A stretch of 64,000 nucleotides of DNA from Nocardioides okcheonensis (lineage in GTDB: Bacteria > Actinomycetota > Actinomycetes > Propionibacteriales > Nocardioidaceae): positions 496,001-560,000 of the forward strand of contig NZ_CP087710.1 of NCBI RefSeq assembly GCF_020991065.1. Reading direction: 5' to 3'. Below, piece by piece: positions 20,900-29,900 of the stretch. The notes beneath the pieces are model-generated. The model had not been told where the DNA came from. It saw only the letters and a program-made list of their open reading frames with translations, and ran no database searches. A program made the position numbers and the translations under genes. The number at the start of each line of letters is the position of its first letter. Position 1 is the first letter of the stretch.

Positions 20900-22432
20900 A
20901 TGCGAGCGTGGGCGCAGTCGATCACGGCTGCACTGCTGGTGGTGCTCGTCGCGACCCTCGCGACCGTGTCCCTCGCCGACGACGGCGGGTCCGCCACCGG
21001 ATCCGGGTCGGTGCGGATGGCGCAGGGCACGCAGTCGCCCTCGGCCGGCGGCGGGCCGACGCGGCCGAACCTCGTCTTCGTCCTCACCGACGACATGCGC
21101 GACGACGACCTCGCCGCGATGCCGATCACGCGGCGGCTGCTGGCCGACGAGGGCATGGAGTTCACCGACGCCATCTCGCCGCACCCGCTGTGCTGCCCGG
21201 CCCGCGCCCAGCTCGCCACCGGCCAGTACGCGCAGAACAACGGCGTGCAGCACAACCGCGGGGTGCACGGCGGCTTCCAGGCGCTCGACCCGACCCGGGA
21301 GGCCAGCTCGTGGTTCCGCGACAGCGGCTACCGCACCGGGTTCGTCGGCAAGTTCCTCAACGGCTACGGCCCCCACGACGTACGACCCTCGGGCTGGACG
21401 AGCTGGGACGCCCTGACCCGCGGCGTCTACGACTACGTGAACTTCTCGATGACCGGCGACGGCGCCCCGCAGCGCTACACCGACAGCTACATCACCTCCG
21501 TCATCGAGGACCACGCCAACCGCGACGTCCGCGACTTCGCCCGCAGCGGCGACCCGTTCGTGGTCTACGCCTGGCACCTCGCCCCCCACTACCGGATCAC
21601 CCCCGAGGGCGGTCGCGGGCTGCCGCCCGCGATGCCGCAGGACCGCGGTCTCTACCGCGACGCCCGGCCGACCTCGTTCGACTCCCCCTCCTTCGACGAG
21701 GCCGACGTGTCCGACCAGCCGCAGTACCTGCGCCACCTCGCGCCGGCCGACGCCGACGAGGTGCGCGCGGAGAACTCGGCGCGCCTGGAGTCGCTGCAGG
21801 CCGTGGACCGCGCGGTCGGGTCCCTCGTCCAGACGCTCGACGACGAGGGCGTGCTCGACGACACCTACATCATCTTCTCCTCCGACAACGGCTACTCGCT
21901 CGGCGAGCACCGCTACGTCGGCAAGGACGTGCTGACCGACGAGGCCCTCCAGGTCCCGCTGCTGGTGCGCGGCCCGGGGATCGCCCCGGGCACGACGTCC
22001 GACCTGCCGGTCACGCTGGTCGACCTGCCCGCGACCTTCGCCGACCTCACCGGCGTCTCGCCGCGCTGGCAGGTCGACGGGACCTCTGTGGCGGACACCC
22101 TGCTCGGCGGCCAGCAGGCCTTCCGCGACACCACCCTCATCCAGACCGGGCGCACCCTCGGCGACGGCTGGTCGCACCGCGGGGTGCGGACCGACCGGTA
22201 CCTCTACGGCACCGACGGGGTCGACGCCTTCCTCTACGACCTTCAGGACGACCCGGACGAGATGGTCAACCTGGTCGACGACCCCGCCTACGCCGGGGTG
22301 CGCGAGGCGCTGGAGATGCGCCGCAGCGAGCTCGTCGACTGTGCGGGCTGGACCTGCAACCAGGTCTTCGGTCCCGTCCCGGAGCCGGTCCTCGAGCGCC
22401 GTCGCGGTCCCGGTCGCCGACCGCCATCCTGA
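20900..22432 (+). CDS. Secreted sulfatase (arylsulfatase family)
   Basis: This 510-residue protein starts with an apparent signal peptide (MRAWAQSITAALLVVLVATL ... VSLADD). The sulfatase fold follows: metal-binding aspartates in VFVLTDDMRDDD, formylglycine motif C-x-P-x-R as C98-C-P-A-R102, and a C-terminal metal site in IIFSSDNGYSLGEHR. The cysteine at 98 would need conversion to formylglycine by an FGE, which is not in the window. The substrate is unknown. I chose the ATG at 20900 because the predicted signal peptide begins there; the frame is open from 20693. Confidence 0.88.
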   Translation: MRAWAQSITAALLVVLVATLATVSLADDGGSATGSGSVRMAQGTQSPSAGGGPTRPNLVFVLTDDMRDDDLAAMPITRRLLADEGMEFTDAISPHPLCCPARAQLATGQYAQNNGVQHNRGVHGGFQALDPTREASSWFRDSGYRTGFVGKFLNGYGPHDVRPSGWTSWDALTRGVYDYVNFSMTGDGAPQRYTDSYITSVIEDHANRDVRDFARSGDPFVVYAWHLAPHYRITPEGGRGLPPAMPQDRGLYRDARPTSFDSPSFDEADVSDQPQYLRHLAPADADEVRAENSARLESLQAVDRAVGSLVQTLDDEGVLDDTYIIFSSDNGYSLGEHRYVGKDVLTDEALQVPLLVRGPGIAPGTTSDLPVTLVDLPATFADLTGVSPRWQVDGTSVADTLLGGQQAFRDTTLIQTGRTLGDGWSHRGVRTDRYLYGTDGVDAFLYDLQDDPDEMVNLVDDPAYAGVREALEMRRSELVDCAGWTCNQVFGPVPEPVLERRRGPGRRPPS

Positions 22433-22436
22433 TCCC

Positions 22437-23510
22437 ATGACAGAGGTCCTCGACCAGGTGCTGCCGGTGGCGGTCTTCCTGGTCGCCATCACCGTGACCG
22501 CCGAGGTCGCCCAGCTCGCGGGCGTCTTCGACGTCGCCGCGCACGCGCTCGCCCGCCGGGCGCGCCATCGCGTCGTGGTGCTGTGGCTGCTGTTCGCGCT
22601 GCTCGCGGTCGGCTGCACGATCGTGCTGAGCCTCGACACGACGGCGGTGCTGCTGACCCCGGTCGGGCTCGCGGTGGCGCGGCAGACCGGCGTCGCGCCG
22701 ATGCCGTTCGCGCTGACCACCCTCTGGATCGCCAACACCGGCTCCCTCCTCCTCCCGGTCTCCAACCTCACCAACCTGCTCGCGGTGCACCGCTTCGAGG
22801 ACCTCGGCGCAGGTCACGGCGACTACGTCCGGACCGCGGCGCTCCCCGCGGTGACGGCGATCGCCGCCACGCTCGTGCTGGTCGCGGTGCTCCAGCGGCG
22901 CGCGCTGCGGGGGACGTACGCCGTCGATCCCCCGCCCGAGCCGCACGACCGGGTGCTGCTGGTGGTCGGCGCCGCTGTGTGCCTGGCGATCGGGCCGCTG
23001 TTCGCGGTCGGGCTCGAGCCCGCGGTCGTCGCGCTCGCCTCGGCGACCGTGCTGCTGCTGGCCGCGCTGTGGCGGGCACCGTCGCTGGTGCGCGAGGTGC
23101 GGCCGCCGTGGCTGATGGCCGGCGCGTTCGTGCTCGTGTCGGCGCTCCTGCGCCTCGCCCAGGGCGAGGGCCTCCTCGACTGGGTGGGGTCGCTCGTCGG
23201 CACCGGCACCGGCCCGCTGGCCCTGCTCCACCTCTCCGGCGCGTCCGCGCTGACGGCCAACGCGATCAACAACCTCCCCGCCTACCTCGTGGTCGAGCCC
23301 GCAGCGGCCGACGACGTGCGCCGGCTCGTCGCGACGCTCGTCGGGGTCAACGCCGGCGCGCTGGTCACGCCGTGGGCGTCGCTGGCGACCCTGCTGTGGC
23401 TCCAGCGCTGCCGGTCGGCCGGGCTGCAGGTGCCGCTGCTGCGCCTGGCCGGGTGGGGCCTGCTGTGCGCGGTCGTGTGCGTCACCGCGGCCACCCTCGT
23501 CATCCGCTGA
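22437..23510 (+). CDS. SLC13/ArsB-type membrane transporter
   Basis: This 357-residue membrane protein has about ten hydrophobic helices and the ArsB/NhaD/SLC13 (ion transporter superfamily) look: SLDTTAVLLTPVGLAVA and NTGSLLLPVSNLTNLLA near the N-terminal repeat, and SALTANAINNLPAYLV near the C-terminal repeat. Possible substrates are arsenite, other anions or dicarboxylates; no ars genes are nearby. It starts 4 bp after the sulfatase stop, so the two genes are probably co-transcribed. An export or uptake role for sulfate released by the sulfatase is a guess. Confidence 0.8.
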   Translation: MTEVLDQVLPVAVFLVAITVTAEVAQLAGVFDVAAHALARRARHRVVVLWLLFALLAVGCTIVLSLDTTAVLLTPVGLAVARQTGVAPMPFALTTLWIANTGSLLLPVSNLTNLLAVHRFEDLGAGHGDYVRTAALPAVTAIAATLVLVAVLQRRALRGTYAVDPPPEPHDRVLLVVGAAVCLAIGPLFAVGLEPAVVALASATVLLLAALWRAPSLVREVRPPWLMAGAFVLVSALLRLAQGEGLLDWVGSLVGTGTGPLALLHLSGASALTANAINNLPAYLVVEPAAADDVRRLVATLVGVNAGALVTPWASLATLLWLQRCRSAGLQVPLLRLAGWGLLCAVVCVTAATLVIR

Positions 23511-23534
23511 GCACGCACCGCCGATACTGGCCGG

Positions 23535-24473
23535 GTGAGCGACCTCCCCCACCCCGTGACCCGCGACGACGTGCTCGAGGCCCGGGAGCGGATCGCCGGC
23601 CGGGTCCGGCACACGCCCCTCCTCGCGCCGGTGGCCGGCGACGAGGCCTGGCTCAAGCTCGAGCACCTCCAGCTCTGCGGCGTGTTCAAGATCCGCGGCG
23701 CGTTCAACCGCCAGCTCGCCGGCCTCGAGCGGGGCGAGATCGGCGACGCGGGCATCGTCGTGGCGTCGGGCGGCAACGCGGGCCTCGCCCAGGCGTTCGC
23801 GGCGCGCGGGCTCGGCGTCCGCGCGACGGTCTTCGTGCCCGAGACCGCGCCGGCGGTCAAGGTCGCCCGGATCGAGTCCTACGGCGCCGAGGTCCGGCGC
23901 GCCGGCCGGGAGTACGCCGAGGCCCACGCCGCCGCGGTCGCGTTCGGCGAGGCCGAGGGCGCGGCGTTCGCGCACGCCTACGACCAGCCCGACGTGGTCG
24001 CGGGCGCCGGCACACTGGCCGAGGAGGTGCTGGCCGACGAGCCCGGCATCGACACGATCGTCGTCGCGGTCGGCGGGGGCGGGCTCTACGCCGGCGTCGC
24101 GGCGGCCGCGCGCGGGCGGGCCCGGGTCGTGGCGGTGGAGCCGGTCCTGATCCCGACCCTCCACCGCGCGATCGCGGCCGGTCGGCCCGTCGACGTCGAG
24201 GTCTCCGGGGTCGCCGCCGACTCCCTCGGCGCCCGGCGCGCGGGCGGGTTCGCGGTCGCGGCGGCGCTGGCCGAGGCGCCCGTCTCGGTGCTGGTCGACG
24301 AGGACGCGATCGTCGAGGCACGCCTGCGGCTGTGGCAGGAGCTCCGGATCGCCTCCGAGCACGGTGCGGCGACGGCGTACGCCGCCCTGCTCTCGGGTGC
24401 CTACTCCCCCGCCCCCGGGGAGCGGGTCGCGGTCGTCGTCTGCGGGGCCAACACGGACCCGGCGACGCTGTAG
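23535..24473 (+). CDS. Threonine/serine dehydratase-like PLP enzyme
   Basis: This 312-residue protein is of fold-type II PLP enzymes (threonine dehydratase, serine racemase and relatives). The PLP lysine is K52 in FKIRGAFN, the cofactor-phosphate and substrate loops are ASGGNAGLAQAF and VGGGGLYAG. It has no C-terminal ACT regulatory domain, so it fits catabolic or biodegradative enzymes rather than IlvA. The GTG start at 23535 follows the transporter by 24 bp. Confidence 0.87.
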   Translation: MSDLPHPVTRDDVLEARERIAGRVRHTPLLAPVAGDEAWLKLEHLQLCGVFKIRGAFNRQLAGLERGEIGDAGIVVASGGNAGLAQAFAARGLGVRATVFVPETAPAVKVARIESYGAEVRRAGREYAEAHAAAVAFGEAEGAAFAHAYDQPDVVAGAGTLAEEVLADEPGIDTIVVAVGGGGLYAGVAAAARGRARVVAVEPVLIPTLHRAIAAGRPVDVEVSGVAADSLGARRAGGFAVAAALAEAPVSVLVDEDAIVEARLRLWQELRIASEHGAATAYAALLSGAYSPAPGERVAVVVCGANTDPATL

Positions 24474-24582
24474 GACCTCGGCCGTTCGGACGAGGAGCCC
24501 CGCCCCGGGTGGCCGATCCGCGGCGGTCCCGTCCTCGGCGAAGGTGGTCGCACCGACCGTCCACCACCCGAAGGACCACCCG

Positions 24583-25311
24583 ATGAGCGACCTGGCCGAG
24601 GCCGACCCGACGACCGCGACGCCCACCCCGGCGACCGACCCCCGACCGCGCGTCGTCGGCGCCGCCGCGATCGCCCTGGCCGCCTCCCTCGTGGCCCAGA
24701 ACGCGGTGGTGGTCTGGACGGGGTCACCCGACTACGCGGCACCGCTGGAGGACGTCCTCGGCTTCCACGCCGAGCACCGCACGGCCGTCGCTGTCGCGGT
24801 CGGCCTCGAGGCCCTGAACCTGCCGCTCCTCCTCGGCTTCCTCGCCGGCCTCCACGGCCTCGTCGTGCGCCGTGGAGGCGCGGGTGCGGACTGGTCGCGC
24901 CTCGCGCTGGCCGCGGGCGCCACGCTCTCCGCGGTGCTGGCGCTCTACGCCGTGCTGTGGACCGGCGTGGTGCTGGCCGCCGACGGGGCGGCCGACCCGA
25001 GCCCGCTGCTCGAGCTCACCTGGCAGATGCACGCGGCCGCGTTCGCCCTGACCCTCCCCGCGCTCGGCACGACCTTCGTGGCCGCGGCCATGGCGGCACG
25101 GGCGAGCGGCCTGGCACCGGCCTGGCACCGGCTCCTCGCCGGGGCGGCCGGGGTCCTGCTGGTCGCCGCCGGGTCGGCCGGCCTCGCCGTCGCCGACGGG
25201 TCGGCGCTGCTGTTCGTCGGGATGCCCGGCTACGTCGCGTGGGTCGTGTGGCTGCTGGTGATCGGCCTCCGGCTGCTCCGCCCACGGCCGGCCGACCACC
25301 GGACCGCCTAG
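24583..25311 (+). CDS. Six-helix membrane protein, unknown function
   Basis: This 242-residue protein has six predicted transmembrane helices (near 24-46, 68-94, 105-130, 146-171, 186-206, 211-234) behind a Pro/Thr-rich cytoplasmic N-terminus. I do not recognise a family with confidence. I chose the ATG at 24583 with GAAGGA upstream; the open frame begins at 24364 inside the dehydratase gene. Its stop overlaps the stop of the convergent BLUF gene. Confidence 0.75.
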   Translation: MSDLAEADPTTATPTPATDPRPRVVGAAAIALAASLVAQNAVVVWTGSPDYAAPLEDVLGFHAEHRTAVAVAVGLEALNLPLLLGFLAGLHGLVVRRGGAGADWSRLALAAGATLSAVLALYAVLWTGVVLAADGAADPSPLLELTWQMHAAAFALTLPALGTTFVAAAMAARASGLAPAWHRLLAGAAGVLLVAAGSAGLAVADGSALLFVGMPGYVAWVVWLLVIGLRLLRPRPADHRTA

Positions 25312-25760
25312 TCCGCCGGACCTGCCCCGGGTGCGAGCGGGTCGCGCATCTGGTCGCGGAACAGGCGGTGGATCGTCGCCACGGCGTCGTCGCGGGCGAC
25401 GGCGCTCTCCACGTGGCCGGTGCGGAGGTAGTCGGTGAACCCGGGGACCTCGTGCAACCGCTGCTCGGGCACCTGCCGGAACCCCATCGACCAGTCGGCG
25501 AAGGACCGCTCGGCGACCTCGCCGCGGCGCAGCACGTCGACGTCCCTGTGCCGGGGGTCCTGCCGCACCTTCGCCATCACCGCGTCCACGGCCTCGGCCG
25601 GACCCTCGAGGGTCTGGACGAAGCTCCCACCGGCGTAGAGGAGCACGCCGGTGACACCGTCGGCGGCATTGTTGGTCCGGCACTGCTCGAGGAGGTCCTC
25701 GAGCGCCGCGGGCGTCCAGGTGCCGGTCGCAGAGCTGAGGTAGGTGATCGAGATCGGCAA
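25308..25760 (-). CDS. BLUF-domain blue-light photoreceptor
   Basis: This 150-residue protein is a stand-alone BLUF domain with a short C-terminal extension. The flavin-binding residues are in place: Tyr7 in MPISITYLS, Asn in CRTNNAADGVTGVLLY, Gln in SFVQTLEGP and the Trp/Met pair in DWSMGF. It should bind FAD and sense blue light. No output domain is fused, so it must act on a partner protein; none is obvious nearby. It overlaps the convergent membrane protein gene by 3-4 bp. Confidence 0.93.
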   Translation of the reverse strand: MPISITYLSSATGTWTPAALEDLLEQCRTNNAADGVTGVLLYAGGSFVQTLEGPAEAVDAVMAKVRQDPRHRDVDVLRRGEVAERSFADWSMGFRQVPEQRLHEVPGFTDYLRTGHVESAVARDDAVATIHRLFRDQMRDPLAPGAGPAD

Positions 25761-25870
25761 CGGAGCCCCCTGTCGTCGACCCGGAGCATAACCTCCTCGA
25801 GCCGGTGCGCCTCCACCCCGCCGGCCCGGGTGCGGCCAAAGGGATGCACGGTCATCGAAGGTCCGACACG

Positions 25871-26296
25871 ATGACCTGCGTGACCCTCCCTCGCGCCTTG
25901 TCGGACCATCTCCGCGTCGGCGTGGCCTGCGCCGTGCTCGTGTCGGGCGGTGCCGCCCTGACCGGCTGCGGAAGCGAGGGCGGACCGACGCAGCTCCACG
26001 TCGACAGCTTCGTGTCGACGTGCGCGACCGACTCCGACGACTGCGACGGTCGCCCCGCCGAGGGCGCGGACGTCGAGGTTCGTCGGGGCGTGTCCACCGT
26101 GGTCGCGTCCGGACGGCTCGACGACGACGGGCGCATCGCGTTCGACCTCGACCCGGGCGAGTACACCGTCGTGGTGTCGATGGGCGACCTGCACACCGAA
26201 CCGTCGAGCGTGATGTTGTCGGACGGCCAGACCATGTCGCTCACCATGCCGTTGCCCCAGGCCACCGGATCGACCGACGCGAGCACCTCCCCCTGA
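25871..26296 (+). CDS. Predicted lipoprotein, unknown function
   Basis: This 141-residue protein has a signal sequence (about 1-34) ending in the lipobox LTGC, then a Thr/Asp-rich mature part with a carboxypeptidase-regulatory-like beta-sandwich look (VEVRRG, GRIAFDLDPGEYTVVVSMGD). I chose the ATG at 25871; the open frame begins at 25805. It lies between the BLUF gene and the NRPS operon, on the strand of the operon but separated by 212 bp. No specific function can be given. Confidence 0.75.
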   Translation: MTCVTLPRALSDHLRVGVACAVLVSGGAALTGCGSEGGPTQLHVDSFVSTCATDSDDCDGRPAEGADVEVRRGVSTVVASGRLDDDGRIAFDLDPGEYTVVVSMGDLHTEPSSVMLSDGQTMSLTMPLPQATGSTDASTSP

Positions 26297-26508
26297 CCCA
26301 CGCCGCCGGCGTCCGGCTCTGGCACACCTCGTGTCGAGTGCCGCTGGACTGAGGCCGATCCGCAGTGGTCCGGTATCGACCCGCTCCGAGATGATCCGAG
26401 GCGCTGGTGTTCGACGCCGTGTCCTGTTCGGATGGGGGTCGGTGAGGGTGAGATCCTCGACAGCCGGAACGCGTGAATATGCGTGGTCCGGCTGGTTCGC
26501 TCGAGAGC
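26297..26508. other. Region upstream of the NRPS operon
   Basis: This 212-bp stretch should contain the promoter of the NRPS operon. I see no convincing -10/-35 pair, operator palindrome or Fur-box-like AT-rich sequence; its composition is close to the rest of the chromosome. In-frame GTG and ATG codons at 26473 and 26479 upstream of the chosen start of the next gene are possible alternatives. Confidence 0.5.
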
Positions 26509-26979
26509 ATGTCACCGAAGCGCTCCGCCCTGCTCACCCCCCTCGCCAGCGCGGCCCTCGTGGTCGTCAGCGCCGGCGTCGCCCAGGCCGACCAGCAGTC
26601 GCAGCTGATCGGCCTGCAGCAGCGAGACGGCTCCGGGAGCCAGCAGCTCGGCGTCCTGTCGTCCTCGGAGTCGGGCGACCGTCGCCAGTCGCAGCTCCTC
26701 GGCGCCCAGCAGGGCTCGGCGGAGGGCCAGCAGCAGGTCGGCATCGGGTCGCGGCAGACCGACGGCCTCGGCCGCGCGCAGTCCCAGCTGGTCGGTTCCC
26801 AGCAGCAGGACGCCGCCGGCAACCAGCAGCAGGCAGGGATCGGCCAGTCGCAGAGCGGCGGTTCTGCCCAGCAGCAGGCCGGAGCCCTTCAGCAGCAGTC
26901 CGGCACCGGGGAGGCGCCGTCGCAGGCCCTCGGCCTCGACCTCGACCTGACCGCCCTGACGACCTGGCTCGTCCGATGA
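26509..26979 (+). CDS. Secreted glutamine-rich repeat protein coupled to the NRPS gene
   Basis: This 156-residue protein has a clear Sec signal peptide (MSPKRSALLTPLASAALVVV ... AGVAQA, cleavage before DQQSQ). The mature part is built from three roughly 30-residue units that begin QSQLIG, QSQLLG and QSQLVG and contain a second QQ-x-G step (QQLGV, QQVGI, QQAGI). It is very rich in Gln, Gly and Ser and has no Cys. The rhythm recalls curlin-type Gln/Asn-Gly repeats, but I cannot assign a family. I chose the ATG at 26509 because the signal peptide begins there. The stop overlaps the NRPS start (ATGA), so it is the first gene of the biosynthetic operon. Its role in that operon is unknown. Confidence 0.78.
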   Translation: MSPKRSALLTPLASAALVVVSAGVAQADQQSQLIGLQQRDGSGSQQLGVLSSSESGDRRQSQLLGAQQGSAEGQQQVGIGSRQTDGLGRAQSQLVGSQQQDAAGNQQQAGIGQSQSGGSAQQQAGALQQQSGTGEAPSQALGLDLDLTALTTWLVR

Positions 26980-29900
26980 GCGCCGCGCCCGGCTCCAGCG
27001 CCACCCGGCTCGAGCTCACGGCCGCCCAGCGCGGCCTCTGGTACGCCCAGCAGCTCGACCCGGACAACGTCGTGCTCAACATCGCGCACTACCTCGACGT
27101 GCCGGGGACCATCGACCCCAGCACCTACCGCAGCGCCTGGGTGACGACCGTCGACGAGATCGACGCCCTCCACGCGACGTTCGGCGAGGACGCAGACGGC
27201 CCCTACCAGCTGGTCGCCGACGGCGTCGAGTGGGACCTGCGGGAGGTGGACCTGCGCGACGAGTCCGACCCGGAAGCGTCCGCGCGCGCCTGGATGGACG
27301 CCGACCTGCGCTCCCTCGTCGACCTCGCCACGCCGCCGCTGATGACCCTCGCGCTGCTGCGCGTGGCCGACGACCGCACGTTCTGCTACCAGCGGATTCA
27401 CCACCTCGTCCTCGACGGCTACGGCGCCACCCTGGCGATGCTGCGCGCCAACGCCGTCTACAACGCCCTGGTCAACGGCGCCGACCCCGGCGAGCCGTTC
27501 ACCGGTCCGATCGCCGACCTGGTCGCAGACGACCAGGCGTACCGGGCCTCGGACCGCGCCGAGGACCGCGAGTTCTGGACCGACCTGCTCGGTGACCACC
27601 CCTCGCCGACCCTGCTGGCCGACCCGCCGCAGGGGCTCCCGGACCGCCTCATCCGGTGCACCCGCGACGTGTCGTCCGACGTCACCGAGGCGCTGTCCGT
27701 CGCCGCGAAGACCATGAAGGTCTCCCGCTCCACGCTGCTCATCGCCGCCTTCGCGGCGTACCTCCACCGCTTCACCGGCGAGCGGGACGTCGTCCTCGGG
27801 CTTCCCGTCACGGGTCGCCGCGGCAAGGTCGCCAAGTCGGTGCCGGGCATGGTGTCCAACATCGTGCCGCTGCGCCTCGACGTGCGCCCCGACACCCCGG
27901 TGACCGACCTCGCCGCCCAGGTGTCCCAGCGCGTCCGCGCCCTGCTCAAGCACCAGCGCTACCGGCCCGAGGACATCCGCGCCGACCTCGGCCTGGCCCG
28001 CGACGCCCGGCTGACCGGGCCCACCATCAACATCCTCCCGATCGAGGGCACCCTCGACTTCGGCGGCCACGCGGGCACCCTGCACAACCTGTCCGTCGGA
28101 CCCGTCGACGACATGTCGGTCGTCGTCTCACGCGCCCCCGATGGCCAGGGCCTGCGGATCGACGTCGACGTCAACCCCGACCTCTACGACGTCACCGACC
28201 TCGAGGCCCACCTCGCCCGGTTCCTGGTGACGCTCGAGGCCATCGCCCGCGACCACGACTCCACCGTCGGCGCGATCCGGGTCGCCTCGGACGCCGACCT
28301 CTCGGTCATCAGCGACGCCACCCACGGCACCGCGGTCGACGTCGTGCAGCGCACCGTGCTCGACTTCTTCGAGTCCCAGGTCCGGCGCACCCCGGACGCG
28401 ACCGCACTGGTCGCCACCGACTCCACCGCGAGCTTCAACGAGCTCGACCGCCGTGCGAACCGCCTCGCCCGGGCGCTCATGGACCATGGTGCGGGACCGG
28501 GCGCGGCCGTCGCCGTCGCGCTGCCCCGCCGCTCCCAGTTCGCGATCAGCCTGGCCGCGACCCACAAGGCCGGCGCAGTCGTGATGCCGGTCGACCCGGA
28601 CTACCCCAGCGAGCGCATCGGCCACATGCTGGCCGACGTCAGGCCCCGCGTGGTGGTCACCGACCTCTCGGTCGCCGACCGGCTGCCCGAGCTCCCCGAG
28701 GGCGCCACCCTCCTGGTCCTCGACGACCCGGACGTCGTGGCCGAGGTCCTCGGTCACTCCAACGCCCCCGTGACCGACGAGGACCGCGGCGCCCACATCG
28801 GCGCCGACGACCCGGCCTACGTCGTCTACACCTCGGGCTCCACCGGTCGCCCCAAGGGCATCGTGGTGCAGCACCGCTCGCTGGTGAACCTGTTCGCCTC
28901 CCACAGCACCGAGATGTTCGCCCCCGCCCGTGCGGCCGTCGGCGGCCGCCCGCTGCGGGTCGCGCACATCACGCCGGTGTCCTTCGACGCCGGGTGGGAC
29001 CCGATCCTCTGGCTGATCGGCGGCCACGAGCTGCACCTGGTCGACGAGCAGACGATGACCGACCCCGAGGCACTGGTGGACTTCCTCGTCGCGCACGAGA
29101 TCGACTTCGTGGAGACGACGCCCACCTACATGGAGCAGCTCGTGTCGTCGGGCCTCCTCGGAGCCGCCGGCGACTCCATCCGCGTCCTCGCGCTCGGCGG
29201 CGAGGCCGTCGGGCGCGAGCTGTGGGACCTGCTGGCGTCACGTGACGACCTGCTCGCCTACAACCTGTTCGGCCCGGCCGAGTCCACCGTCGACGTGGTC
29301 ACCGCCCGCATCGAGCACCACGACTCCCCCGTCATCGGGCGACCCGTCGCCAACACGCGCGCCTACGTCCTCGACCCGGGCCTGCAGATGAAGCCGGTCG
29401 GCGCCGCAGGTGAGCTCTACCTCGCCGGCGCGGGCCTCGCCCGCTCCTACCTCGACCAGCCCGGCCGGACGGCTGAGCGCTTCGTCGCCGACCCCTACGG
29501 CGGCCCCGGGGACCGGATGTACCGCACCGGCGACGTCGCCCGCTGGCGCGCCGACGGGATGCTGGAGTTCGTCGAGCGCGTCGACGACCAGGTGAAGGTC
29601 CGCGGGTTCCGCGTGGAGCTCGGCGAGATCGAGGCGCGGCTCAACGAGCGCGACGACGTGCGCGCCGCGGCAGTCGTCGTGCGCGAGAGCAACGGCGTCC
29701 AGCAGCTCGTCGCGTACGTCGCCGGCGACCCCGACGCACTGGCCCCCTCCGACCTGCGGGAGACCGTCGCGGCGGCGGTCCCGGCCTACATGGTGCCGGC
29801 GCTCTACGTCGTGCTGCCCGTCATGCCGCTGACCCCCAACGGCAAGCTCGACCGCGACGCGCTGCCCGCCCCGACGGGCGAGGAGACCGCGGGCGGTGCC

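Noticed and set aside
22266..24626. A 786-codon minus-strand open frame
   Set aside because: It lies antisense to the transporter and dehydratase genes, which have clear motifs; the frame is low in hydrophobic residues and has no domain.
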